Shown: positions 34,239 to 43,661 of the stretch, piece after piece | Layout: each line of letters begins with the position of its first letter | Numbering within the stretch: the stretch's first letter is position 1 | NCBI RefSeq assembly: GCF_000165125.1 | Contig: NZ_AEIU01000059.1 | Coordinates: forward strand, 157,956-221,955 | DNA: 64,000 nucleotides | Direction: 5' to 3' | From: Vibrio caribbeanicus ATCC BAA-2122 | GTDB taxonomy: Bacteria; Pseudomonadota; Gammaproteobacteria; Enterobacterales; Vibrionaceae | The notes under the pieces: model-generated | Told to the model about the DNA's origin: nothing | The model's input: only the letters and a program-made list of their open reading frames with translations | Databases searched by the model: none | Translations under genes and position numbers: made by a program

Positions 34239-35438
34239 TTAGATACTTAAAATTACACCGACAATGGCGGCACTCATTAAGTTCGCCATTACACCTGAGG
34301 TAATCGCACGAAACCCATATTTTGATATAAACGCTCGTCTCTCGGGAACCAGCGAACCCAGCCCACCGATGAGCATTGCCATGGTCGAGATATTAGCAAA
34401 ACCACACAGAGCAAAGGTAACGATAGCTTGGGAATGAGCGCTGAGCTGCTGTTTTACATCCATAAATTGAATAAAGGCAACAAATTCATTTACCACCACT
34501 TTATTACCAATCAAAGAGCCCGCCACCATGGCTTCGCTCCAAGGAATACCAAGCAACCAAGCTACAGGTGCAAAAAGGTAACCTAAAATCAATTCAAAGC
34601 TCAGTGAGATATTAAACACATCACCAATTTTGCCCAATATGCCATTCAACATGGCAATGATACTAATGAAAGCAAGTAAAGTTGCACCCACGGCAACAGC
34701 AATTTTGACACCAGCAATCGCACCATCAGCCATCGCCTCTACCACGTTAGTTGCCCTTGGGATCTCAACATTTTGCTCTTCAACTTGCGACTGAGCAGAT
34801 TGCGTCTCAGGAACCATGATTTTCGCCATCAAAAGCCCTGCAGGTGCTGACATAAATGCAGCCGCTATGAGGTAATTAAGATCAACACCCAGAGAGGCAT
34901 AACCTACTAATGTGCCGCCTGCAACAGAAGCCAATCCTCCCGTCATAACAGCGAAAAGTTGTGAGTCACTCATTGTTTTTAAGTAAGGTTTAACGACCAA
35001 AGGGGCTTCTATCATGCCAACGAAAATATTAGCGGTCGCTGATAAAGACTCAGCTCGACCTGTACCAAGCAGTTTTTGCAGAGCACCGCCAATGCAATTG
35101 ATGACTTTAGGCATGAGTCCTATATGGTATAAACCGGAGATAAGAGCAGAGAAAAAAATGATGATGCACAGGACGTGAATAGCAAAGGTAAACCCACCTG
35201 TTGCTAAACCACCAAATAAGAAATTGATTCCCTCTTTACCATAATCAATCAAGCTGGAGACAGCTTGGGTCGCTTCATTTAATGCCACCTTCCCTGCTGG
35301 GATGTAGAGGACTAAAGTTGCAAACACAACCTGCAACAAAAAAGCGAAGGAAACAGTTTTAACATTAATATTTTTTCTATCTGAAGAAAATAGAATGGCG
35401 ATCAGCAAGATCGAGACGATACCAATCATCGAGTGCAT
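34239..35438 (-). CDS. nupC: NupC-type concentrative nucleoside transporter
   Basis: 399-residue inner-membrane Na+/nucleoside symporter of the CNT family. Motifs resemble the structurally known Vibrio CNT: LFSSDRKNIN, LGTGRAESLSATANIFVG, EAPLVVKPY, MTGGLASVAGGTL, WSEAMVAGSLIG and FALCGFANIST. Upstream lie a long spacer and a 34-bp palindrome; the neighbouring LysR gene is on the same strand. An internal ATG (MIGIVS) three codons in is an alternative start. Confidence 0.93.
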   Translation of the reverse strand: MHSMIGIVSILLIAILFSSDRKNINVKTVSFAFLLQVVFATLVLYIPAGKVALNEATQAVSSLIDYGKEGINFLFGGLATGGFTFAIHVLCIIIFFSALISGLYHIGLMPKVINCIGGALQKLLGTGRAESLSATANIFVGMIEAPLVVKPYLKTMSDSQLFAVMTGGLASVAGGTLVGYASLGVDLNYLIAAAFMSAPAGLLMAKIMVPETQSAQSQVEEQNVEIPRATNVVEAMADGAIAGVKIAVAVGATLLAFISIIAMLNGILGKIGDVFNISLSFELILGYLFAPVAWLLGIPWSEAMVAGSLIGNKVVVNEFVAFIQFMDVKQQLSAHSQAIVTFALCGFANISTMAMLIGGLGSLVPERRAFISKYGFRAITSGVMANLMSAAIVGVILSI

Positions 35439-35591
35439 AGGTGGAACCAGTTTTACAATAAAATAGGCGCCGGAGTTTAATTATAATATTTGATCAAGCA
35501 AGGCGAGATTGTTACATCTTTGTTTATTGTCTTTTCTCGTCTAAAATTAAGATTTTAAGTTTCTGATTTTTAATCATTTAAACGTTTGCCC

Positions 35592-35625
35592 AGAAAGATA
35601 AATTCCATATGGAATTTATCTTTCT
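35592..35625. repeat. Perfect 34-bp palindrome between nupC and LysR-1
   Basis: AGAAAGATAAATTCCAT followed by its exact reverse complement, no spacer. It lies 40 bp beyond the LysR-1 stop and about 155 bp before nupC. No T-tract of terminator type follows, so an operator or cruciform-forming element is as likely as a transcript end. Confidence 0.9.
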
Positions 35626-35664
35626 TCATTTGGAAATAATTATGCTCAGTGGGGAGAAAAAATC

Positions 35665-36594
35665 TCAGCCTAAACGGTCGGGGTTACACGCTTTAACTAA
35701 GACTTCTTTTATGAATTCAACAACGACTTTAGTTTTGTTAGGTAAATAGCGTCGACTGGGGTAAATACCATAAAAAGGTAAATCCAATGCGACATGCCAG
35801 TCTGATAAAACCTGAATCAGCTTTCGGTCCTTAAACTGGTCATCTATTAGAAAGGTCGGCACGAGGCTGATACCCCATCCAGATTCGGCCGCATCGCAAA
35901 GAGCATTCGCTGAGTTAATCATAAAATTCCCTTTGACATTTACATTTACGCTTTGACCCCCTTTTGAAAATGGCCAAGTATCAAAAATTTCATTACCTTT
36001 CTCATAAATCAGGCAATTGAGATCTTTGAGATCGTTTGGATGAGAAGGTACTTTATTGCGAATAAGATAATCAGGGGATGCAACTACTATCAGTTTATTA
36101 TCAGCCAAACGTTGCGCCACGTATCCCTGATCAATAGAAGTGGATCTGCCCGCTGTAATCCAGAGATCAATGCCTTCTTCTAACAAATCAAGAGAGTGGT
36201 CTAGTGTTAAAACGATCTCAACTTCAAGTGCAGGGTATTGCTTTTTCAGATCATTTAGAGCAGGTATCAAAAGCGCAGTCCCAGCATTTGGCATGCAAGC
36301 AAGTCTAAACACACCACTGACTTCGTCACGCATACTTTCGATTTCGGTATACCCTTTTTCGACAGCCTTGACCAACTCGGTACAAGACTCATAAAACTGA
36401 AGGCCTGCTTGAGTCGGGGTAAAATTTCTTGTTGAGCGTTCAATCAACTTAACACCTAACGATTGCTCCAATCCAGCGAGTGTTTTACTTATGTGTGAGA
36501 CTGAGACACCCAAACTCGCGGCGGCTCGACTAAAACTTTGATGCTTGACGAGTGCAGCAAATATAACCATGTTAACGGCTTTTTTCGACAGCAT
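35665..36594 (-). CDS. LysR-family regulator 1
   Basis: 309 residues from MLSKKAVNMVIFAALV at 36594; an upstream ATG at 36657 was rejected because the two paralogues begin at the equivalent residue. N-terminal winged HTH (SFSRAAASLGVSVSHISKTLAGLEQ), then the LysR substrate-binding domain. The related regulators at 38973 and 40535 share segments such as FTPTQAGL, RDEVSGVF and YPSRRYLP. The target may be flanking nupC; ligand unknown. Confidence 0.9.
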   Translation of the reverse strand: MLSKKAVNMVIFAALVKHQSFSRAAASLGVSVSHISKTLAGLEQSLGVKLIERSTRNFTPTQAGLQFYESCTELVKAVEKGYTEIESMRDEVSGVFRLACMPNAGTALLIPALNDLKKQYPALEVEIVLTLDHSLDLLEEGIDLWITAGRSTSIDQGYVAQRLADNKLIVVASPDYLIRNKVPSHPNDLKDLNCLIYEKGNEIFDTWPFSKGGQSVNVNVKGNFMINSANALCDAAESGWGISLVPTFLIDDQFKDRKLIQVLSDWHVALDLPFYGIYPSRRYLPNKTKVVVEFIKEVLVKACNPDRLG

Positions 36595-36688
36595 AATAAA
36601 TCCGTGTAGACTTGATGATTTGCCTGTAAGGTTATGAAAAAGCGGTGACAGAGACAACTTTCATGTCTCTGTCTGTATATATTATAGT

Positions 36689-38188
36689 CTAAAACTCTTC
36701 CGTGCCGATCTGCCAGTTGACCTCTCTTTCCTGGGGTTTATAGGAGCCAAAAGGAATACGAGTGATAAATCCGCTGGCGCTCTCTTTAAGGAGACGATTC
36801 AATTCATTGTCTTGGAGGGCAGCAAGGTCAGGATTTATCTTTTCTTCATCGCTTCCCAATTCTTCATCGCTTCCGAATATTTTTTCGAGAGGTTTTTGAA
36901 GACCCCACATATTCGTCAACATATCATCGCGTACATATGAGTCTTTAATTGCAGAATGTATCTTCTTTTTATCGTATCCCATTGTTTCGATATATCCGAC
37001 AAGACCCTGCCAACGGACAGTGGGTACACCATAATACATTTCCGAATACTGCATCTCCAACATCTGTTTCTCACTTAAGAACCAAACATCATCTTTCATA
37101 ACAGAGTTCTTTAAGCAGTAATGAACCTCGTACTTCAGTTGAAGTGTGTTTTCATCGAGAGTACACACACTTCTAGCCACATCATACAAATCTCTGAAAT
37201 CTCTGTTTACTGAATAGATTTCATTGAACATGTCTAAACGTTCAGCTACCCCTAAGTAATGAAGTTTACTCATTAAAGATAATCGCTCATCATTACCAAA
37301 CTGATTAGGTTGAGCAAAAGCCAGTTCTTTTTCCATTGAGCTACCCATTTCAAGAACACGTTCAACAAATTCGGCGTAAGTCTCTTTTTCTTTCCTAACG
37401 GGATCATCAATACAATCAGGACGATTTTCTATATCTTCACCGGAACAAGTTTCAAAGCCAGTTAGTCTACCCGCATAATAATCAATTGGTGTACCTGGCC
37501 CATAATAATTGGGATATGCTGGGTTATCTGTGAAACCTATATCTGCAATCATACGAAAAATTGTTTCATAACTTTTGTCATATGTTCTAGGTTCGACAGT
37601 CAATAGCTCCATAATCGGCTCTTCATCATCACTAACAACTGCGAATTCACCAAATTTTTCAACTAACTCGCCAGGGGATAGTGCTTTCAGAGCAAAACAC
37701 TCGTTATAACTTTCATATCCTTTACACAAATCCATATTTGTAATTGATAGGGTTTTTAAGTTCCCGTCATTAATGATGTTATTAAATGTATGATCTTTGT
37801 TTTTTAGTTGTTCAATTACTTCATCCTTATGTTTATTATCACTCAGTAATAATAGCGTCGCTCGGTTGTCTATTAGCTGTCCGGAAAGTTTATCATTCCA
37901 TTGACCGTCTTCATTATTATCCAGATAATTAGCAATAATATTTGCTACATGCTTGAGATGTTCATCGTCCACGTCTGACTCAGCATAAACCGTAATTGGG
38001 AGTTGACGGCCATCATCTACTTCAGACAACTTCTTTAATGTAATAACATCGCTATTGGGAGTGCTGCTCGGAGTGCTGCTCGGAGTGCTGCTCGGGGTGC
38101 TACTATCACCGCCACCACAACCTGTCATTATAGAGGCGGTTATTATAGCAGTAGACAATATTGGAACTTTTTTAAATGAGTTAAACAT
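36689..38188 (-). CDS. Secreted lipoprotein with STPS repeats
   Basis: 499 residues. A lipoprotein signal (ITASIMTGC, Cys at about 24) is followed by a tandem S-T-P-S linker (four units coded by a 12-bp repeat) and a large acidic domain. DNNEDGQWND (about 92-101) resembles an EF-hand/dockerin-like calcium loop but lacks the usual final Glu. Eight or more further cysteines could form disulfides. A GSDEE duplication occurs near the end (about 453-464). Probably surface- or outer-membrane-exposed. Not recognised. Confidence 0.7.
   Translation of the reverse strand: MFNSFKKVPILSTAIITASIMTGCGGGDSSTPSSTPSSTPSSTPNSDVITLKKLSEVDDGRQLPITVYAESDVDDEHLKHVANIIANYLDNNEDGQWNDKLSGQLIDNRATLLLLSDNKHKDEVIEQLKNKDHTFNNIINDGNLKTLSITNMDLCKGYESYNECFALKALSPGELVEKFGEFAVVSDDEEPIMELLTVEPRTYDKSYETIFRMIADIGFTDNPAYPNYYGPGTPIDYYAGRLTGFETCSGEDIENRPDCIDDPVRKEKETYAEFVERVLEMGSSMEKELAFAQPNQFGNDERLSLMSKLHYLGVAERLDMFNEIYSVNRDFRDLYDVARSVCTLDENTLQLKYEVHYCLKNSVMKDDVWFLSEKQMLEMQYSEMYYGVPTVRWQGLVGYIETMGYDKKKIHSAIKDSYVRDDMLTNMWGLQKPLEKIFGSDEELGSDEEKINPDLAALQDNELNRLLKESASGFITRIPFGSYKPQEREVNWQIGTEEF
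38058..38105. repeat. 12-bp tandem repeat in lipoprotein gene
   Basis: Three perfect copies of GGAGTGCTGCTC (38058-38093) and a fourth degenerate one. The length is a multiple of three, so copy-number change would lengthen or shorten the linker in frame. Confidence 0.9.
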
Positions 38189-38972
38189 CTAATACACCTT
38201 AATTTTATATCTAATTTAATAAGTTAAATATCTAAATTAATCCCTTAAAAGATATCTTTTTTAAAAATTATAAGATAACATTTTTCGTTAATATTATTGT
38301 TATATTTATATATTAATTATTCAACCCACAAATGTTAAAAGCATGTTATACTGACTTTTGTTTAATAATAATAAAAATAATAAACTTGCTTTAATTCATA
38401 GTCTTATAAGTATTTTTCTAATGGCAATTTCATGTAGGAAAAACTCATTTTCCTATCAGTTTAATTTTAATAAAACATCATGTAACTATGTAATAGTATA
38501 TTTTATTTTTTGGTGAAAGAATTATTTAAATAATGATTAAATGATTTATTATATAACTTAAATTAGTTAAATTAACGTATAATTTTAGTATAAAATAGAG
38601 AAAATTTAACAAGGTGGAATTTATGGTATAAAGTAATTTTTCATTTATATGAAAATAACTTTCAAAAACAATCTGTAAAATAACCAAATTTTAGTATAAT
38701 TTATTGGGGAGATATATTTTCTTGATGTATTATGATTAATAAAAAATCTATACGTTCGTCAATTGTTAAAGCGCAGAGTAATTGACTAGAGTTTTATATC
38801 TTATCAAGGTAGGGACGTACTATCATTTAGTGTTTGTAAATGGAGTCTAAGATAAGATCCTATGGATCTTAGTTTTCTGATGAAGAGCATCCTCTCATAC
38901 TTACACTAAATAAATATCGAGGAGAATATGGAATTTATTTTAAATAAATTTGAGCGTTTTATCTAAGATAAT
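38189..38972. other. AT-rich gene-poor region
   Basis: 784 bp, strikingly A/T-rich with long runs such as AATAATAATAAAAATAATAA. No gene over 20 codons is convincing. TAAGATCC-TAT-GGATCTTA (38853-38871) followed by GTTTTC is a terminator-like hairpin. A 12-codon frame MEFILNKFERFI (38928-38966, plus) has a strong GAGGAG site, but this may be chance. Such composition is typical of silenced, horizontally acquired DNA. Confidence 0.6.
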
Positions 38973-39911
38973 CTAAGAATAGAGGCCAACTCCCAAACGA
39001 GTAACATGGCAGGCTTTAGTCACCACTTCTTTCATATATTCAATGATAATTTTGGTCTTTTGTGGCAGATAACGTCTACTTGGATAGACACCATAAAAAG
39101 GCATAACGTATGATGCACGCCAGTCTGGTAAAACCTGAATTAACTGACCCTCTTTTAGCTCATTACCGAATAATATGGAAGGAAGATAACTTATACCCCA
39201 ACCAGCCAAACTAGCATCACGAAGAGCGTAACCCATATTGACTGTATAGTCTCCTGATACTTTGATATTGAGATCTTGTCCATCTTTCGAAAAAGACCAC
39301 ACATTATAATGTGTGTCCCATCCTTGATATATCAGACAATTGTGATCTTGGAGTTCATCAGGATGAGAAGGTGCTTTATTCTTCATAAGGTAGGCAGGCG
39401 ATGCCACCGCCAAAAACGTGTTATCTGCAAAACGCTGCGCTACGTATCCCTCGGCAATTGAGCCGCTAATCGTGATCCAAAGATCAATACCAGTTTCCAA
39501 TAAATCAAGATTTTGATCTGTTGTGAGATAAACTTCAATCTCAATATCAGGATATTGCTGCTTAAAGTCGCTCAAAGATGGGATCACAAACTTCGTTCCC
39601 ATATGAGGCGTACAAGCAATTTTAAATACCCCACTTACCTCATCACGCAGGCTATTAATTTCTGCATAACCCTGTTCGATGTTACTGACTAAATCTGTAC
39701 AGTGTTTACTAAACTTCAATCCTGCTTGAGTCAAAGTAAAATTTCGTGTCGACCTTTCAATCAGCTTGACACCTACCGATTGTTCCAAAGCGGCTAATTT
39801 CTTGCTTATATGTGAAACAGAAACGTTTAGGCTCTCCGCCGCTCTGCTGAAGCTTCTACACTTCACTAATGCCGAAAATACAACCATTTGTACGGCTTTT
39901 TCTAACTGCAT
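38973..39911 (-). CDS. LysR-family regulator 2
   Basis: 312 residues, start MQLEKAVQMVVFSALV preceded by CGGAGTTATT. HTH in SFSRAAESLNVSVSHISKKLA; substrate domain with LTTDQNLDLLETGIDLWIT and PDWRASYVMPFYGVYPSRR. Close paralogue of the regulators at 35665 and 40535. Flanked on both sides by AT-rich DNA with no partner gene, so the target cannot be inferred. Confidence 0.9.
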   Translation of the reverse strand: MQLEKAVQMVVFSALVKCRSFSRAAESLNVSVSHISKKLAALEQSVGVKLIERSTRNFTLTQAGLKFSKHCTDLVSNIEQGYAEINSLRDEVSGVFKIACTPHMGTKFVIPSLSDFKQQYPDIEIEVYLTTDQNLDLLETGIDLWITISGSIAEGYVAQRFADNTFLAVASPAYLMKNKAPSHPDELQDHNCLIYQGWDTHYNVWSFSKDGQDLNIKVSGDYTVNMGYALRDASLAGWGISYLPSILFGNELKEGQLIQVLPDWRASYVMPFYGVYPSRRYLPQKTKIIIEYMKEVVTKACHVTRLGVGLYS

Positions 39912-40534
39912 AATAACTCCGCAAAACTCGAAATCGTTTGTTTTTTCACCACCGAGCAGAAAATAACACAGGGAATACTGTCTAACTTCTTAGTTATAAA
40001 TAACACCCTTGAGCTTTTCTTTTAAAATCTGTTGCACAGATGGAACTCTTATATTGGTTTTGTTTAATAAGTAAATCTTATTGTGTAAACCAAAGAAAAC
40101 AAAGAAATATCAATGTAGTACATCGACCGAATAAAAAGTAATCCATCATTAATTAAACGCTATAATCAAGCGTTATTAAGGATATTGCTTTTCCAAACTG
40201 CTCATTCTCTGGTATCTCAAAGGTCAACTTATACAAAGCTAGCGCTCTAGATATAACTATCTTCATCTATAAGAATTCATGGTGCAAACTGCAGTTGTTA
40301 ATGGTTTGTATAAATAAAAGTCCAAGATAAAAGAAAATTTAAATAACCACTAAATATCATGGTGTTAGGAAAATTATACTTTTAGCTTTTCCTCAAAGAA
40401 AAAGTCATTATCCTCACACACTGGTATAACAACGAAAGCATCTAGCCTGACATTCGCAACTATTGATAATGGAGGTAAATTTTCGTGGCCTGTCACAACT
40501 AGGGTTACAGCTGTTTTTATAAAATAATAAGCGT
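39912..40534. other. AT-rich gene-poor region 2
   Basis: 623 bp between LysR-2 and LysR-3. Only short, unsupported frames on either strand. AT-rich, with no strong repeat; must contain the LysR-2 promoter. I see no other feature. Confidence 0.55.
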
Positions 40535-41479
40535 TTATTCTGGATAGTTGATATGGGGGGCTAAGTACTCATCCCAATAACAAGGAGTACCGATTTTTTC
40601 TTTGATGAATTCGATAACCGCTTGAGTCTTTTTAGGTAGGTAGCGCCTGCTGGGGTAAACCGCATAAAAAGGCATGTTTTGCGAAGCTTGCCAATCGGGC
40701 AGCAATTGGATTAATTGACCATTTTTAAACTCGTCTTTTAAAAGATATGTGGCCAAATAAGCGATACCCCATCCTGCTATTGCCGCGTCTCGGATAGCTT
40801 CGGCAAGATCAACCGTATAATTCCCCGAGACTTTAATATTAAGATGTTGACTACTTTTTGAAAAAGCCCAACTATTGTAGTGTCTTTGCCATCCTCGATA
40901 AATCAGGCAGTTATGATGTTTTAAATCATTAGGTTCACAAGGTGCTTTATGGTTAACAAGGTATTCAGGAGAAGCAACTGCAACGAATTTAGAATCTGCG
41001 ACTCGTTGAGCCACATACCCTTGAGGAATACACTCATTATTGGTCACCCAAAGATCTAAGCCCTCTTCCAACATATCTACTTGGTAATCAAATAAGTGTA
41101 CCTCGACATCAAGCTTGGGATACCGCTGTCTTAGTGTTTCAATGGCAGGAATGATATGTAAGGTTCCAAAAGACTGTGACAACCCTAACCGCATAACACC
41201 GCTCACTTCATCACGCTGGCTCTCAACTTCAAGCTCAGCATTACTGACAATCGTCAGCAAATCAGCACAGTGATCATAAAATCTGAGCCCGGCGAGAGTA
41301 GGTGTAAATGCTCTTGTTGTTCTCTCGATAAGTTTAATCCCAAGCGACGTTTCTAATTGCGCCAACTTTTTACTCACATGCGAAGCAGAAACTCCCAAGC
41401 TCTTTGCAGCAAGTGAGAAATTTTTATGTTTGACCAATGCTGCAAAGACGACCATTTGTGAGGCTCGTTCTGAAAGCAT
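40535..41479 (-). CDS. LysR-family regulator 3
   Basis: 314 residues, start MLSERASQMVVFAALV preceded by GGAGTAGTT. HTH in NFSLAAKSLGVSASHVSKKLAQLE; substrate domain with DMLEEGLDLWVTN and YPSRRYLPKKTQ. Third member of the local paralogue set. Its start lies just after the terminator of the transglycosylase gene. Confidence 0.9.
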   Translation of the reverse strand: MLSERASQMVVFAALVKHKNFSLAAKSLGVSASHVSKKLAQLETSLGIKLIERTTRAFTPTLAGLRFYDHCADLLTIVSNAELEVESQRDEVSGVMRLGLSQSFGTLHIIPAIETLRQRYPKLDVEVHLFDYQVDMLEEGLDLWVTNNECIPQGYVAQRVADSKFVAVASPEYLVNHKAPCEPNDLKHHNCLIYRGWQRHYNSWAFSKSSQHLNIKVSGNYTVDLAEAIRDAAIAGWGIAYLATYLLKDEFKNGQLIQLLPDWQASQNMPFYAVYPSRRYLPKKTQAVIEFIKEKIGTPCYWDEYLAPHINYPE

Positions 41480-41486
41480 AACTACT

Positions 41487-41516
41487 CCAAAAAAAAGGAG
41501 CTCTTAGAGCTCCTAA
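41487..41516 (-). terminator. Transglycosylase-gene terminator
   Basis: GGAGCTC (41497-41503) and GAGCTCC (41507-41513), 3-nt loop, followed on the minus strand by T8. The T-tract runs directly into the Shine-Dalgarno of LysR-3. Confidence 0.9.
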
Positions 41517-41521
41517 ACTAT

Positions 41522-42493
41522 TTACAACACAATTCTATCAGCTAAATGGCTGACCGCGAGAGCGAAATAATAGGAGCGGTTCCATTTCATTAGCACATTG
41601 TAGTTGTTATAGACCAAATACACTCGACCATTGGCATCGTCTGGTGCAATCAGCCAAGCTTTGATGTCGTGCTTTAATTTAGGTAGAGGTTTACCGTCAT
41701 ACCGGGTGATACCCATCTTATTCCACTCTGATAGATATTTACCCTGAGCCTCACCACGGCCTTGTACGCTGGTATCAAAGCCCTTGGGCAATTTGACTTG
41801 TCGACCCCAGGTGAAACTATCGTTCCAGCCCGATTGATGTAAGTAGTTAGCTGCTGATGCGAACACATCAGCTTCAGAGTTCCATATGTCCTTTCTGCCA
41901 TCTCCACTTCCATCTTTGGCAAAAGAAAGAAACGAGCTTGGCATAAACTGGCACTGCCCCATTGCTCCGGCCCAAGAACCTTTGAAGTCCTCAACTTTTA
42001 TATGCCCCTGATCCAAAATTTCCAGAGCCGCCATCGTTTCTTTACGAAAAAATGCTTCCCTTCTGCCATCAAACGCCAAGGTTGAAAGAGCGTCAATTAC
42101 CTTGTAGTTGCCCGTGAATTTGCCAAAGTTACTTTCAACCCCCCACAAAGCAACGATAAAACGAGGCTGTACTCCATAGGCCAAACCGATACTTTGTAAT
42201 TCTTGGTAGTGTTTTTCATAAAGCGCTTTCGCTTGTTTAACTTTCCAGTCAGGCACAGCGCGAGGAATATACTCATCCAATGTCAGTCGTTTTTCCGGCT
42301 GATTTTTATCTGCGGTGACCGCCTTGGGGCGGTGGGAAACACCAGCAAAAGCTTCTTGGATTGTTCTCTCGGAGATACCATTGGAGCGAGCTTCTTTCTT
42401 TAAGCCCTCAATATAACTGTTAAAGCTTGCATCATTTGCAAATGCCGAAGAAGCGATGGTAAAGCTTAAAGCAACCGACCATATTTTTTTCAC
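41522..42493 (-). CDS. Lytic murein transglycosylase, MltB family (GH103)
   Basis: 323 residues from a GTG at 42493 with AAGGAGG upstream; a longer frame start at 42520 lacks such a site. Signal peptide (KKIWSVALSFTIASSAFA), no lipobox, so probably soluble periplasmic. Family motifs: catalytic Glu in ALWGVESNFGKFTGN, FRKETMAAL, GSWAGAMGQCQFMPSSF, and GDGRKDIWNSEADVFASAANYL. Cleaves peptidoglycan glycan strands to 1,6-anhydro products. Confidence 0.92.
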   Translation of the reverse strand: MKKIWSVALSFTIASSAFANDASFNSYIEGLKKEARSNGISERTIQEAFAGVSHRPKAVTADKNQPEKRLTLDEYIPRAVPDWKVKQAKALYEKHYQELQSIGLAYGVQPRFIVALWGVESNFGKFTGNYKVIDALSTLAFDGRREAFFRKETMAALEILDQGHIKVEDFKGSWAGAMGQCQFMPSSFLSFAKDGSGDGRKDIWNSEADVFASAANYLHQSGWNDSFTWGRQVKLPKGFDTSVQGRGEAQGKYLSEWNKMGITRYDGKPLPKLKHDIKAWLIAPDDANGRVYLVYNNYNVLMKWNRSYYFALAVSHLADRIVL

Positions 42494-42537
42494 GTTTGCC
42501 CTCCTTGAACAAGTGACCATACATCCCTATCAGGTAA

Positions 42538-42825
42538 TTAATGAGAAGAACGTTGGTGAGCTTGTTTTTGTTCTTTATATTCATCAAGTAAATTTTTCGG
42601 CGGTGGAGGGAGTTGTAAGAAAAAGCCATCATCTGTTAAGGATTGCTTTACTTTTTCTACATCTACCTGAGCCAATTGCCGTCCTTCGAGTTTGACCACC
42701 ATTACCATAATTGGTTTACCAAACATTTGCAGTAATGTGTCAGGAACCTGTGAAAAGTCATCTTTTTTAGGGATATATAAGTATGCTCCCTCTTTTTTAG
42801 AGCTTTTATAAATTGCACAAAACAT
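42538..42825 (-). CDS. ycgL: YcgL-family protein
   Basis: 95 residues. Begins [19 protein letters not shown]; contains [17 protein letters not shown] and LPPPPKNLL, typical of the YcgL domain. Function unknown. In Vibrio it is found divergent from minC, as here. Confidence 0.92.
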   Translation of the reverse strand: MFCAIYKSSKKEGAYLYIPKKDDFSQVPDTLLQMFGKPIMVMVVKLEGRQLAQVDVEKVKQSLTDDGFFLQLPPPPKNLLDEYKEQKQAHQRSSH

Positions 42826-42983
42826 GGGAAACCTTTTGTCAGTCTAGATGATGAAATGTTAATGTTTCGCTCTTTTGCGAGAAAAACCGTCAATTGTTCG
42901 CAAACTCGCTTGCTGAGCTTATGTTGTGAATATACCATGATACCCTAAGCCAAGAGAATAATATCAATCAGTGGTATCTAAAG

Positions 42984-43646
42984 ATGTCTAATGCTCCAGA
43001 TTTAAAAGGTAGTAGCTTTACTCTGTCTGTTTTGCACCTTTCTGATAATGATATTGATAAGACAAGTCAATTTCTTCAGGAAAAAGTGGAACAAGCACCC
43101 GCTTTTTTTGCGAGTGCCCCTATTGTCATTAACGTTGCCAAAACAGAGGGTGATATTGATTTTTTTGATCTGAAAGAGAGAATCTCACTCTCTGGTATGA
43201 TACCTGTCGGGATCACTGGTTGCCAAAATAAACGTATCGAAAACTTAGCATCCGAGGCTAACTTCGCTGTTTTATCGACGAGTCGTCCTACAAACCAAGC
43301 TCCCGCTCAAATGAAGCCGACCAAGATCATAAGAAGCCCTGTTAGATCAGGACAGCAAATATACGCGAAAGATTGCGACCTTGTGGTGTTGAATCATGTT
43401 AGCGAGGGAGCCGAAGTCATCGCAGATGGCTCGATACATATTCATGGAACCCTTCGTGGTCGAGCAATCGCTGGAGCAAATGGTAACACTGGCTCAGTAA
43501 TTATTTGTAACAAACTTAATGCGGAATTAATGTCGATTGCGGGCCACTATTGGCTAACCGAGCAGTTCGCAGAGCAATTTTGGCAGCAAAAAGTTATGTT
43601 TAGTTTAAATAGTGGCTCACTTGAGTTTGAGCTATTAACGGTTTAA
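42984..43646 (+). CDS. minC: MinC, septum-site inhibitor
   Basis: 220 residues. N-terminal FtsZ-inhibiting domain, then the C-terminal beta-helix with [19 protein letters not shown] and [17 protein letters not shown], the dimerisation and MinD-binding domain. First gene of minCDE; blocks FtsZ assembly at the poles. Confidence 0.97.
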   Translation: MSNAPDLKGSSFTLSVLHLSDNDIDKTSQFLQEKVEQAPAFFASAPIVINVAKTEGDIDFFDLKERISLSGMIPVGITGCQNKRIENLASEANFAVLSTSRPTNQAPAQMKPTKIIRSPVRSGQQIYAKDCDLVVLNHVSEGAEVIADGSIHIHGTLRGRAIAGANGNTGSVIICNKLNAELMSIAGHYWLTEQFAEQFWQQKVMFSLNSGSLEFELLTV

Positions 43647-43661
43647 TTTTATAAGGAACAA

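Noticed and set aside
34043-34303. 86-codon plus-strand frame spanning attR
   Set aside because: It crosses the prophage junction and overlaps the 3' end of nupC; no ribosome site and no protein-like pattern.
36594-36657. 21-codon N-terminal extension of LysR-1
   Set aside because: The two paralogues in the same region begin at the position equivalent to 36594.
38041-38105. CRISPR-like repeat at the lipoprotein 5' end
   Set aside because: Units are contiguous 12-mers without spacers and lie in a coding frame (STPS linker).
42493-42520. Nine-codon N-terminal extension of the transglycosylase
   Set aside because: The strong AAGGAGG site and the signal peptide fit the GTG at 42493; the extension would place charged residues ahead of the signal.
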